From NCBI GenBank assembly GCA_948567375.1, contig OX419755.1:56735001-56799000 (forward strand): DNA of 64,000 bases, given 5' to 3'. Made by a program: the position numbers and the translations under genes. The stretch's first letter is position 1; the number at the start of each line of letters is the position of its first letter. Source of the DNA: Lunularia cruciata (taxonomy: Eukaryota; Streptophyta; Marchantiopsida; Lunulariales; Lunulariaceae). This document shows positions 36,840 through 48,327 of the stretch, piece by piece. Below the pieces are notes generated by a model. It saw nothing but the letters and a program-made list of their open reading frames with translations. It did no database searches and was not told where the DNA came from.

Positions 36840-39131
36840 TTTCAAGTGCTACCTATTGTGCTGCAATATCCTTCTGGGGAAATGTTGGCTTCCTCGAGAG
36901 AACTGATTGTTATTGTTCTTTCAGAGGATGTCGATCCTGCCGTCGTAGTGGAGCCTTCAAGATTCATCTAAAACATTTCAGTCATGTACAGACAGGTGAG
37001 CATTGGTCCCGTCTGCCAGGACGACAACACTTCTCCTTCTTGGAACTGACGGTAGAAAGGAAACCCATAGTTTTGAGGTCTCACCTTCGAATTGTAAATA
37101 AAGGCACTGATAGGCTACACCTCCGGGCATTTGTCTCGTGTGGAGCTGACTAAGTGACGACTGTATTATATCTCTCCATCAAAATACTCGATGTACTTTC
37201 AGTTTGTTCAAGTTGAGTAGTGGGATAGATGGGAACGACTACATTGTGGTAAATCTTAAAATGAGGTAATGAGCATGTTTCAGTTCGCATCCATGTGTAA
37301 GCAAAAGTGTTGCGTTTTGAAGTGAATACCTGTTTGTCCACTCCCTCTTAGTGAACTCAGTCGTGAGCACGATTGCAATAAGCACTTTTGTGATGGCTTG
37401 ACGAGGGATGATGACCAAAATAGAGTAGGCCGCAGCTGGGCTAACCTCAAACAACTACGAGGAGATGCCGGACTGATAGAGACCAAATGAATTTAGAACT
37501 TTTCTACCGACAGCAAGGCACAAATCAAGGAAATGATAAACTGGGATATCTCACCATTTTATTTTTCAAGCATTTGACGAACAAGATCTATGTCGCAAAG
37601 GTGTATGAACTGATCTACGGAAACTGTATATTTGCCAACTGTTAATGATGCCTAAACCAAATGCTGAGAGTTCAAATCACTTCCAAAACTACATGCTTCT
37701 GTTCTGCTAGGGTCGATATCCTACCCCTCAGGACCAGTAAGTACCACACGTAGACTGGTTTCCCCATGAGTTGACAGCCTGACTGTGGGGTCCTAGAGCA
37801 ACAGAGAAGATTTATGAGTCACGCCTGCAAGCAGAATAAGAAGTTTAGTTGGATCAATGATTTTTTATACTTCCCAAACATAACTGAATTGACGTCACCT
37901 GAGCCGCTTGACACGGTTCTGTCATCGAAGAAGTTGATGCCACTTTTTTCTTCTAACTACCTTGCAGATATTATGATACATGACAAGTCATAACGTAGCA
38001 AGTCTCCATTGGCGAAATACGAGCAGTGACCTTTTTTGGCGACAAAGGAATAGCTATGGAAAGAGTATTAAAAAGAAACATGTACTTTTAAGATTGAACA
38101 GCTATAGAGGCCCTTAGACAAGAGATCCCCATGATTGATATTTTCAGATCTGCCAGGGCACCATCCAGACATTCATAGAATTTGATTTCCTGCATGGACA
38201 TATGGAGGGTAATCTCAGAGTATGTCTAGAGGAAATCGATAATCCTTCATCTCCTGTGCTTTAACAAGATTGTAAAATGGAATCCACATAGGAGAGGAGC
38301 TGCAAACGTCTTCACTATTCCTACTACAGCAGATTGTGAGGTTGAAACAGTACATACCATTCAAATCGTGCCATGTTCATCTTTTCTTTATCTAAAGAAA
38401 CCTGCATGTAAACAGAAGTTGGTCGTTATACCTTTCAAGCTGACTGATTTTCATCTACGCAAGTGAAACTGCCAATAATTTCCTCCCACTCCGTCAAGTT
38501 CAGCACATCTCCATGGTCCATAATATCTTCATTCAAAGCTTCCAGATTTGTCTCGCATTCTATAAGTGGCACCTTGCTTCTCGACATTATCCTTTGATTC
38601 TTTGCACTGAAACTAACGCCTACGGAGTATGCGTCTGCGAGCTGCATACTTGCATGTCCTCCAGTTCAGCCGTGTTACTATAATCAATACTCAAAAATTA
38701 CTAACATCTGTCCATAGAGGTGCAATGATGCTCCTATGACTCTTAAGATAAGATTTATAAATTAACGTATGATGGTGATGCTCATAGACTATCTTATGTG
38801 CAAAGTGTATCCTTCATTCTACTACCACCGGCCAGCATCACATTATGATCAATCACTCTCTATTTGTTTCCATCTTCCTCCTCTGAAAAGCATCATACTA
38901 AAACCAAGAGAGATGTAAGTAGAAAGGACCAGAGTGTGTTCCCTCACGTGTGTCTGTTAACAACTCGAAGTCCACTCACTTCTGGCCTTCCCAACATTCA
39001 AAATCATTAGTGGTCACTGGCCTAGACGTAGTCCAGGGCGGAAGAAAACGTGAGCACCTCCTTCATAAAAAGAAAGGAAAACGATGGATGTATAAGATTG
39101 TGGCAGAGAGAGGTGACAGGTATTAGCGCAC
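36840..39131. other. Intergenic region downstream of TAF13
   Basis: About 2.3 kb in gene-island composition. A minus-strand frame at 38647-38435 (70 codons, with LNLTEWEEIIGSFTCVDEN) and overlapping minus frames at 37486-37239 look mildly protein-like, but I recognise no family and cannot place splice sites. Confidence 0.4.
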
Positions 39132-39284
39132 CTACGTCTGCTTGGAGTACCCCGAGGAGCTTGGAACACGCTTGGTTCTGAACATCATGAATCCAACCGG
39201 AAGCACAACTCCGATCATCATAATAAGTGCTCCAACGATGTATCGCACTGGACCAGGAGATCCTATTTCCAGTAATTGCCGCAC
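39132..39284 (-). CDS. Small single-pass membrane protein, C-terminal exon (partial model)
   Basis: A clean exon of 50 codons plus stop follows an AG acceptor and reads VRQLLEIGSPGPVRYIVGAL, then a hydrophobic stretch (IMMIGVVLPVGFMMF), then a basic/Ser tail RTKRVPSSSGYSKQT. One membrane segment spans about residues 16-38 of the exon. It resembles short (about 60 aa) uncharacterised plant membrane proteins with a KRVPSS-type tail, but I cannot name it. A candidate first exon is the ATG at 39988 (MPVGDLGSIM), about 700 bp upstream. Its only GT donor gives the wrong phase, so the joined model is not supported. Confidence 0.55.
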   Translation of the reverse strand: MRQLLEIGSPGPVRYIVGALIMMIGVVLPVGFMMFRTKRVPSSSGYSKQT

Positions 39285-41730
39285 CTGCTCACATTATTTT
39301 TCGAAGTAAACTTTAAACAGTGAAATATATTGATAATCCCCCTCTGCAAATTATGAATGATTTCCAGCATTAGCCCTAATATTGAAAAATCAGCTGGACA
39401 ACCTACACCATGGTGGTAAACACCAACGACTGAGAACGATAAACAACAAAGAACACACTCTAGAGAGTCGCTCCAGCAGACAGCTCTTAAAGTTAGTTGC
39501 TAGAGTTAGCTTTATAACTTCTGCAAGTCGACTGTGTAGTCAAATATATGAGAAAGAAAACGCGACGTAAAAGGTGGTCTGTCCTTAGAAACGTTGTAAA
39601 CTCCACACTGACGGGCTCAGTATGATTCGCAGAGAAAAATGATGAAGGAAGCAATGTAGGCAGCAAACCAGCAAAATAAAAGTACTACCGCTATCTACTT
39701 CCTCCATGACACTCAAATTTTTGACCCTAAACAGACCCTCCATGTGATTACGGCAACCAGTTAATGAGCTGCGTCTAAATAGCATCCGAATGACGCGAGA
39801 AAGGTTAAGCAATTTCGAATTCAACAGATTTCACAGGTCGACCGAGAGATCAACGTCCACGAAGCTTAATATAGAGAAAATCGCAGACCAGAAGTAGCAG
39901 ACAATCTTGTTCTACATCCACAATCTACAGCAATTCAAAATTGTCAACGTGCATACTACATAATTGATCCGAGATCACCCACAGGCATCTTGACGATTTC
40001 GATCAGCAAGCAAAGTGATGATATCCGATGGGATCAATCACGACGCTGCAGGATCCGCAATCCCTACACTCCAAGACGAGATCGCGGTCTTCGACCGAAG
40101 AAACTCCACTGTCTTACAACTTTAGTGCAATGCAACGTTCGTTCACGTTGATACCCTCGATGTCAGGGTTTACAAAGCTTGGTAATTAGACATCCTCCGG
40201 TTATGGACGTCGATCAAATCACAGGAAACAGGAGTTCGTCATAATTATGAAATGTTTATTAAAACTAAAGTTATGACCCGCTCTATGTAGATCCCTACGG
40301 AATATTCTGATACAGATGATACTTTAGAAATTATTAATCTCCTAAAAGTTTATTTATTTTTAATTTTTAATTTCAGGAAACAGGAGTTCGTCATATTATG
40401 AAATTTTTATTAAAATTAAAAGTTATGACCCGCTCTATGTAGATCCCTACGGAATATTCTGATCCAGATGATACTTTAGAAATTAATTAATCTCCTAATT
40501 TTTATTTTTATTTTTATTTTTGAATTCCCTCTTTTCTTACGTACATACGCCTTTTTTGGACAATTGTCAGGTGGGTTGCGAGAGGATTTCTCGTTCTAAA
40601 AATCAGTTGAAACCCTGAAGTGCAGGAATATCATACCAATAAGTGAAAGATAATAATGTATGAGTCGATTCTACATTAACTTGTGCCTTTAGAAAATCTC
40701 CACATTCTCTTTAATAGAAACATGTATATCGAGAAATGGTGGACACAAAGATTGAAAGGAGATATCAAGTCCAGGAAAGTTAAAACCATATAATCTAAAT
40801 GTAAGTAAGTACGTGGGTCCAATACATGGGCAGACATTTTATGTAGAGTCCTTTGTGATTTGATTTGGAATCAAAAAATTTAAAATAAATATATTGCAAA
40901 TAATTCTAATCATTAGAAGTGAATTGTGAAGTGAAGTGTCATCTTTTATTTTATTTGATGTGCATGTTATTTCTTAAGTTCTACACCATGCTTAACTTTA
41001 ATATAAGTATTTAGTTATCAGAAAATCACTATTTATAATGATTTGATAAATATACTCTATTTATTTAATACTTCCTAGATAAATATGAATAAATAAATAA
41101 ATAAAATATCTTTATTAAATTAACATAATATAAGATAACTTTTTTAGAATTATGTTCTTTATTTTTCTACATAGTTCATTTCTTGATTCTTTTCCAAAAA
41201 TATAAATCATGATAAGAATTAATGAATTAATATAAAATAAATACATCTATAATTTACAAATCAATGTATCGTATCTTTCTATATTGTTCTTATTACATTC
41301 AAAAACCTTTATAAAGATTAGACTTAAAGAGTTTATCTTACTATCTTATTGAGTTTATAGATATCAAGCAAAAACTTCATAATCAAAAATCTAATGAAAA
41401 CATAAATCTACTCTATCTATATAATAGCCTCACTCTTAGAAAAAATGGTGTATGTAGAAAAAAAATATTATAGTAAAGGAAAACATAATAATGCAAAAAC
41501 TACAAGTAATTAAACCTTTATTGCAATGGTTTCTAAGAGTAAAGTTTATCTACCGTCTTTGTTTGAAACATACTGAATATTATATAGCAAACTTCTCTTT
41601 TATTTATTCCATTAATATTTCATCATTTCTAAACTTTTAAGTGGATGAAGTAAGATATTTTCAATTTTTTTCTAATGGTTTGTCTAGAAAAGTTGTGGAG
41701 AGAGTTAAGAAGAAACAATTGGATCCATTG
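39285..41730. other. Gene-island edge and AT-rich flank, no gene recognised
   Basis: Composition changes from CpG-containing to AT-rich and CpG-poor near 40.2 kb. A tandem duplication (40222-40520) marks the transition. From 40.6 to 41.7 kb the DNA is very AT-rich with no coding signal. Confidence 0.5.
40222..40520. repeat. Two-copy tandem duplication, period about 152 bp
   Basis: The block CAGGAAACAGGAGTTCGTCA occurs at 40222 and again at 40374. Each is followed by AAAGTTATGACCCGCTCTAT and TAGATCCCTACGGAATATTC. The copies differ by only a few substitutions and short indels, so the duplication is young relative to nearby repeats. Confidence 0.9.
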
Positions 41731-41731
41731 T

Positions 41732-42315
41732 TGTAATATTTTGAGGATAGTAGAGAAACATATAAGAGAAAGTACAAGTTCACACTCAAACACCGATGCC
41801 CAGAAGGAGCACCTTGGCTTAATTATATAGCAAAGAAGAGACACTCAACAGAAGCATAACACTTGGATCAGATATGTGGATTGGGGACATGTCATTGATC
41901 TCCACCCTCAGATTTAATGCATGCATGGATGACATGTCGGATCTGGTCCTATCTGGTCAAACTAGTGTTGGCCAAAGAGAATCTTTAGGGAATCTTCTTG
42001 TATGAATCTCAAAATCGCATGGGTGAGATATTGTTAGAAAGCTCTTGATGAGACAAACAAGGGGGGAGAGAAGGCAAACCCTTTCTCCTTTGGGTAAAGA
42101 GGTTCAAGATATTTTCAAGGCCTAATTCATTCGTTTAGGTCCTTTAAATTGCATCTAAAGATTTTAGGCATATTTTGATTTCTACTCTATTAGTAGAAGT
42201 ACTCTTTTGGTGATACCTCTATTTGATCTATTTACTACATCATGTATAACATCCTTTCAGATCTTACCAAACTAAATTTCATCTCTAGATCATATGTCTA
42301 GCTATTGGTATTAGA
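41732..42315 (-). repeat. 3' LTR of the 6.6 kb chromovirus
   Basis: It aligns along its length with 47600-48327. Shared blocks include the TGTAAYATTTTGAGGAT end, the GAATCTTCTTGTANGAATCTCAAAATC block and CTAGCTATTGGTATTA. It is shorter than the other copy because the 5' LTR carries an internal duplication. Confidence 0.8.
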
Positions 42316-42317
42316 AA

Positions 42318-42330
42318 CCTCTCTCCTTTT
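42318..42330 (-). promoter_or_regulatory. Polypurine tract (plus-strand priming site) of the chromovirus
   Basis: The minus strand reads AAAAGGAGAGAGG immediately before the 3' LTR and just after the chromodomain stop. This is the expected position and composition of an LTR-element PPT. Confidence 0.75.
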
Positions 42331-42357
42331 ATGACACAACGTCCTCGTTGCAAAGCT

Positions 42358-42523
42358 ATTGCTCAAAAGATTGCACAAACATCGGTGCATGTGTCAAGTT
42401 GGCAGCTGCCTCCTAGGTTGCCTCATAAACTGGATAACCTTTCCACTATACAAGGTAGTCTACCCACGGATGTGTAGTACCACAAATGCGTCTCTAGAGA
42501 ATACATTCCACTTCATATTCCTC
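42358..42523 (-). pseudogene. Chromodomain at the integrase C-terminus of the chromovirus (decayed)
   Basis: The minus frame reads EEYEVECIL, then VDYLV, a stop at the Lys/Arg position, WKGYPVYEATQEAAANLTHA and MFVQSFEQ. This matches the chromodomain consensus 'YEVEKILDxR...YLVKWKGYPxEEATWEPxxNLxNA'. Chromodomains can steer integration to modified histones. Two in-frame stops are visible (after ECIL and after DYLV). Confidence 0.85.
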
Positions 42524-43044
42524 GTGCCATCAATGAGTGTTGAATAAGGTAGAATGTCATTTATGGAATGACAATGGCATGATCAAGGAGCATATCTGCA
42601 TAGTAACAAAACATGGAACACTTGATGGATCTTCATGTATGGTGGTAGCTTCAGGTGATACCCCACAACGCCAACTCAATGAAGAATAGAAAAAAGCCAG
42701 ATAAAATATAGTCTGAGCTTATGAGAGCCAACTAATGTGAGATTGGTTGTTGATAGTCATAGTTGATACCCAACATTGAACTTTATGTGCCTACGGTGTG
42801 CATCTACATACTTCTTTTGTCAATTTTAGGCAATTTGCAACTTGTGCTTGACGCTCTCCACACCTTATTGGATTCTAAAAACAAAGTTGTTGATTGCGTC
42901 AACCTTGGTAGCCACCAGACAGAGCTTCATCAAGCTCAAAGGAGTAAGGGGATGCTCGCCATACATGAGGAAGAATGGAGTGACTTGGGTGGATGCATTC
43001 ACTAAATTGTTTTAAGAAAATTCCACCAATAGAAGTAAGGTGTC

Positions 43045-43560
43045 TCACCTCTCTTGCTCATCTAAGGTGAAGCCTCGCAACATGTCTTCAATAGTGCAAT
43101 TGGCTTGCTTTGTTTGTCCATTTTTTTGTAGGTGGTAAGTTGTAGACATGGCCAACTTGGTTATGAAGAAACCGAAGAGTGTTTGCCAAAACAAACTAGT
43201 GAATTGAGTGCCTCTACCGGTGATGAGCACTCGGGATAGGCCATGGTGAGAGAAGATCACATCTAAGTATAGTTGAGTTAGTTGTGGATTAGTCACGTCC
43301 TTGGTGATATGGCATACATGAATCATTTTTCTAAGTTGGTCAATCAATAGATTCAAACCTTGAAGTCGTCTTGGGCAATTCATGAACTAGATCCATATTC
43401 ACCTATTCCCAATGTTGTGTAGGAGTAGGGAGGGGTGGAAGGAGTCCTCTAGGAGCTTGATTAGAAGCTTTGTTCTATTGATAGAGTAGGCAGCTCCAAA
43501 CAAACATAGTTTATCACATTATTGCTCATCTTGGGCCAATAATAATGGTGTTGGACTGTA
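43045..43560 (-). pseudogene. Chromovirus integrase core (decayed)
   Basis: The minus frame at 43383-43045 reads LIDQLRKMIHVCHITKDVTN, LYLDVIFSHHGLSRVLITGR, GTQFTSLFWQTLF and TTYHLQKNGQTKQANCTIED. This is the rve core. Families have D-x-x-T/S-K, then VSDRGxQFTSxFW, then AYHPQTDGQTERxN. The second catalytic Asp is replaced (ITGRG for SDRG). Upstream sequence to about 43.56 kb looks like broken integrase N-terminal region. Confidence 0.85.
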
Positions 43561-44171
43561 TCCAAGGTCTTGTCTACTCTAACATGACCTACAATGACGG
43601 AATCATGACATTCCTCTAGGATGGTGGTGTTTAATTTTGTGACATTTGGGATCCATAATTTACCATCACAAAAGGTGAATCCTTGGGTGTTGGTGACGCC
43701 TTTGGATGATTGAGCTCCGACAATCTATGGATCAATTGTTGTAGCAGCCAAAATCTTTGGCTAAAATTCAAGGTTCATCTTGACTTTTGCCACCAAATTG
43801 TTTGCCATTGTCATTCGGGTGAATGCAACTACAAGTTGCTTCTTGCTTTCCACATAGGTGATTGTCATATTGAATTATTGTTGCCACTTTGCCTACCAAA
43901 TTTAGCAATGAGATAGATCTTGTTGTGTCTCAAGGTGGACTAGAGGTTTGTGGTTTGTCTCCACTACAAATTCCTCCTTGCCAAGATAATGCTTGGTTGG
44001 AAGGACAATGGCCAACTCTTCTCATTTTGTGGTGTGATAGTTGCATTTTGCCGATAATAGCTTTTGAAATCATTTGCAATTGGATGCCATCCGTCATGCC
44101 ACTCTTGTTATAGGACTGCTCTTATTGCTACACCTAATTCATTTATAGCCAACTTGATTGGACGTTTTGGG

Positions 44172-45400
44172 TCATATCATTTTAAGATTAGTGCATGTAT
44201 TAAGGCGTCTTTCAATTCTTGAAAGGCCAACTCCTATGCGGTTCTCCACGTCCACTTCTTTCCCTTGCCAAGTAATATAATTAAAGTTTATGCAACCTTG
44301 GAGAAGTCCTTGACAAATCAACAATAGAACCCCGTCAACCCCAAGAAGCTCTTGAGTTGAGTCTATCTTTTGGAGCACTACATTTTTGAATGACCTCTAT
44401 TTTATTTATTAATACTTGGATACCCTTTGCACTTACTCTATGCCTTAAGTAGTCTACTTCAGACTTGCCAAACTTGCACTTTGAGATTTTGTCATACCAT
44501 TGATTCTGTCTTAGAATTTAGAGGACTTCTCATAGATATTATTTTTGTTCCATCATCTTCCTACTATATACTTAGATGTCATCTAGGAAGACAATAACAA
44601 AATTATCCAAATATGGACAAAATATGTCATTCATCGGACTCATGAAAGTGGTAGGTGCATTGGTGAAGCCAAAAGACATCACAAGGTATTCAAAGTGGTT
44701 GTACCTGGTTTGAAAGGCAATTTTGTATACATCTTCCTTTGCAATCCAGATTTGATTGTAATCACTCCGTAGGTCTAGTTTGGTGAAGTTTTTTGCTCTA
44801 TTGAGTTGATCAGACAAGTCATCCATGGGGGATAAGGGGTATTTGTTCTTCACTATTTGTTGATTGAGTCCTTGATAGTCAATACACATGTGTATTGTAC
44901 CGTCTTTCTTCTTCAAAAACAAGACATGAGCTCCATATGGTGATATGTTGGGTTGGATAAACCCTTTTTGTAGCATATCCTCAATTTGAGCCTTACACTC
45001 CTCCAACTCATGAGGTGATAAACAATATCAAGCCTTACAAGGAGGTGTCTTCTCCAAGAGTGTCTTGATTTTATGATCTACTCTCCTTTCTAGTGGCAAT
45101 CTTGAAGGTAGATCATTTGGAAAGACATCTTGAAACTCATTTACCACATCCTTCAATTTCTTAGGAATTTTTCCTTCGAGTTGTGCACTCAGGACTTCTC
45201 TTATTAGACCTATGAAACATCTATCTATCTTACAGATAATTGCTATCCTTATGACATAAAGAGGCAATTCTTGCCTATGTGATTTTTCTTTAACCCAAAT
45301 GATTGTCCATTGGCATATACTCACTACTTTCTTCCTCCAATCTACCATAAGGCTATAATGCTCCATCAATAGCATGACTAAGATTGCATCATAGCAAGAT
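44172..45400 (-). pseudogene. Chromovirus protease tail and reverse transcriptase (decayed)
   Basis: Minus frames: 45375-45028 gives MEHYSLMVDWRKKVVSIC and LKDVVNEFQDVFPNDLPSRL, the RT N-terminal linker. 45006-44572 gives [63 protein letters not shown] and FVIVFLDDI. 44378-44172, with frame changes, gives the thumb (LLGVDGV..., 'FLGLTGFYRxFV' type). The FLDD active-site pair is intact. The 145-codon palm frame is the longest undamaged piece. RNase H should lie at about 43.6-44.17 kb but is not readable. Confidence 0.9.
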
Positions 45401-46035
45401 AATTGTATCAGTCACCACTCAATTGCTTCATGATATTCTACTAGATAGAGTGTTATCTTTCTAGGAAACGACTCAATCTTCTATGTTTGCCCATTAGGTA
45501 ACTCTACTTCTTCACTCTCATCTTTCTCTAGATCCATCTCTTCATCTTGAAGATTTGTAGCTTCAAAAATAAGTATGTAATCAAACACAAAATTCTCCAT
45601 TGCACTCAAGAGATTCTTGCCTTCAAATACCTTGGGCTCTGAAAATCAGATTTTCTCTTCTCCTTCTTGAAATAGTGCTCTCTCTATATGCTCTTGTCAT
45701 TCATGGTCTCTTTCTTCCAACAATCAAGTAAGGTGCTCTATTTGTTGTTGCATAATAATGATAACTTTGGGCATTTCCACAATGGGTACTACTCTATCAA
45801 ACTACCTATAGTTATCTAAGTAACATGTAGATGCAACACGCCCACCATTATCCATAAGTTACAATTGGAAGTATCAAGGGTTCATTGGACAAGGTAATTG
45901 TATTCAAAAAATTCTGCCCAAAGCATGAGATGATGAATTGCATGAAATGATGCTTGGGTAGTATATGGACATAAAATCCCAATAGGTTGGGTTAAATGGA
46001 TTTGATGGTCCATAAATTCCATCTATCCCATTCTT

Positions 46036-46480
46036 GCTTTGATACCAATGTAAAAGACCAAGGAGAGAAATAGGAGAATGGAAGATCAAAGTGAAAAATC
46101 ACATTTGGACTCTTGAATGAGGGAAATTATGAATGCCTAGCATGAGCTTGGGCTTTGCTACTTATAAAGGACATACAAGACTCTTGAGAAGCTTCTCAAG
46201 AAGCTTCCTAAAAGCCTACTTCTTAGAGTGCAAGCTTAGTTAACCAAAAAGCTTCCTTCTAGAAGTTGCCTACTTAATGTGCAAGCTAAGCTAGTTAGTA
46301 AACTTCCTAAGAAACTCTTTTCTAGAAGCCATCTACTTGGCATGCAAGCTAAGCTAGCTAGGAAGCTTCCCAAGAATCTTCCTCCTAGAAGTTACCACTT
46401 GGCATACATGTTATCCAATACTTAGAAGGTACAAAGAAGCTTCTTAGATGCTTCTATAATATTTTGATAATTCTTGGCTA
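46036..46480 (-). repeat. AAGCTT-rich LTR (chromovirus family B) with primer binding site, nested in the 6.6 kb element
   Basis: The minus strand ends ...CTCCTTGGTCTTTTACA at 46049. It is followed by TTGGTATCAAAGC (46036-46048), matching the TGGTATCAGAGC initiator-Met tRNA primer site common in plant gypsy elements. The leader downstream (to about 45.9 kb) matches the one after the plus-strand copy at 57322. The LTR contains about three imperfect 60-bp modules with AAGCTTCY..AGAAG and GCATGCAAGCTAAGCTAGC motifs. The outer LTR boundary is approximate. Confidence 0.75.
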
Positions 46481-47599
46481 ATTTGGCCTATTTTCTACTT
46501 TGTTAGTATGGATAACTTGTTCATAAAATCCATGTTGTTGAATATCATATACCAAATAAGGAAAGAGAAAACATGGAATAGCCAATAGTAGATAAAAGAA
46601 CTCAAATTAAGCAATGGATTAAATTCCCCTTGAGGAATCTCTCTATAATAGACCAATGATTGTCTAAAAGCAACGATTCTCCCTTGTGACAAGCTATGTT
46701 GGTAGTAAAGATTATAGAACCATAAAGAACCACATAGCATGAGTAAGAGTCCACCAGCCTTCCTAAGCTCTCCAAAGATGGATGCCCATGAGTTGCTATC
46801 CAAAGTATTCTAAACATCCATCTATAGGACAACCAAATTAGGGTAGATATCTAAGAGTGATCTAATGTGAAGCAACACAACCTCACAACTTCTTGGATAC
46901 CAGTTCTAAAATTTATCAATATAAGAACTCTAAATTGATATAGACTAACTTGATATTAGACAAGAATGATGTTGAATGAAAATGGTATGACTAATGAGGC
47001 AATTAGCAATAGCATACCTATCAACAAAAATTATTCTAATGTCTTCTTTTCCTTCTCCATCACCAAAATTAGACTAGCATCTAATACTTGATTAATTGAT
47101 ATAGGAATCTTCTTCTTATAACCACTTCGAACAACTTCATAAAACCACTAAAGGGAGCATATATGTTTGAAGCAATCCCTAAGATGCTCATAAATCATCC
47201 CCAATAACCTCCCTAAGGAGATGTGTGGTATTATGCATAGTGCATCCATTAAAACATAATAGCTCTTCAAGTAGATACTCCAAGACTTCTAATAGTAATC
47301 CTTCTCTTAGTAAAGGATGCAAAAGGCACAAGGGGAAATAATCTTATGAGTAGGACTACCTATGAACAAAGGATTTAATGCATATGTGACTTTATTATAC
47401 TCTTTAACTTGATTCAGGCCCATATTATTATAAGCAAGTAATATATTTTGATATTGTATGGGTGCAGTTTTCTCCTTAAATATGTCCTCCAAACAAACTC
47501 ATCTTATAAGGTAGCTTAGTCTTGAGCCTAAAATTGTGGAATTTGGTAGGAAACTCTTTCTACCCCAAAAATCCCCTTCTAGTATAACAAAGACTCCAT

Positions 47600-48327
47600 T
47601 GTAACATTTTGAGGATAAACACAATAGAGAAAACACAAATTCCACACTCAAACTCTAATGTCCCAAAGGAACACCTTCTCTTTATTATATAGCCAAAGAG
47701 GATCTCTTCCAAGGAAGCTCCACCATAGACTAGGTACATGGGTAGGTGACCTATCAGTGAGCTCCACCCTAAGACTACTTGCTTGGATGGGTGACATGTT
47801 GGTCTAAGTTCCATCTGGTTGGTCAAATAGGCTTTGACTAGAGGGAATCTTTTAGAGAATCTTCTTGTAGGAATCTCAAAATCACGTGGATGAGGTACCA
47901 TTGGAAATCTCTTGGTGAGAAAAACCAGGGGGAGGGAAAGGCCTGCCTTCCATCTATTGGAGGTGGAGCATCTGCACAATTTTTTAGGCCTAATTCATCC
48001 ATTTAGGCCTTTGAAATTACCTCAAAAGTTTTTAGGCCTATTTTGGCTTCTTCTCTATTAGTAGAAGTGTTCTTTTAGTGATACCTCTGTTTGATCTAGT
48101 TTCTCTATCAACATCCTTCCAAATTTCACCGCCCCAAGTATCACCTCTAGATCATATGCTTAGCTATTGATTCTAACGTTTCCAAACATAGTGGTTTTTG
48201 GTCTATTAGTAGTACTCTTTTGGTGATACCTCTGTCTGATCTACTTATTCCATCATGTATAACATCCTTCCAAATATTACCAAACCAAATTTATCTCTAG
48301 ATCATCTGTCTAGCTATTGGTATTACA
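47600..48327 (-). repeat. 5' LTR of the 6.6 kb chromovirus, with internal duplication
   Basis: Counterpart of 41732-42315. Near its outer end, the block containing GGTGATACCTCTGTYTGATC and AGATCATNTGYYTAGCTATTG occurs twice (about 48.05-48.18 and 48.2-48.33 kb). This explains why it is about 140 bp longer than the other LTR. Confidence 0.75.

Larger units (their letters stand above)
41732..48327 (-). mobile_element. Chromovirus-type Ty3/gypsy LTR retrotransposon with paired LTRs (decayed, with nested LTR fragment)
   Basis: Two related sequences flank a 5.3 kb interior: 48327-47600 (5' LTR) and 42315-41732 (3' LTR). Both run TGTAATACC/TCTAATACC...CAAAATRTTACA on the minus strand. Inside, on the minus strand and in canonical order, are a protease/RT-N-terminal region, RT, RT thumb, integrase and chromodomain, followed by a polypurine tract abutting the 3' LTR. 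The gag region (about 46.5-47.6 kb) is unrecognisable. An AAGCTT-rich LTR of a different family with its own primer site lies at 46.04-46.5 kb, so the element is composite. All frames are interrupted. No clear target-site duplication is visible. Confidence 0.8.

Noticed and set aside
46495-46832. Possible Ty1/copia RNase H (SNSWASIFGELRKAGGLLL resembles DSDWAxxxDxRRSTxGY)
   Set aside because: Only a loose resemblance over about 20 residues with no TEAEY motif following. The context is a gypsy element.
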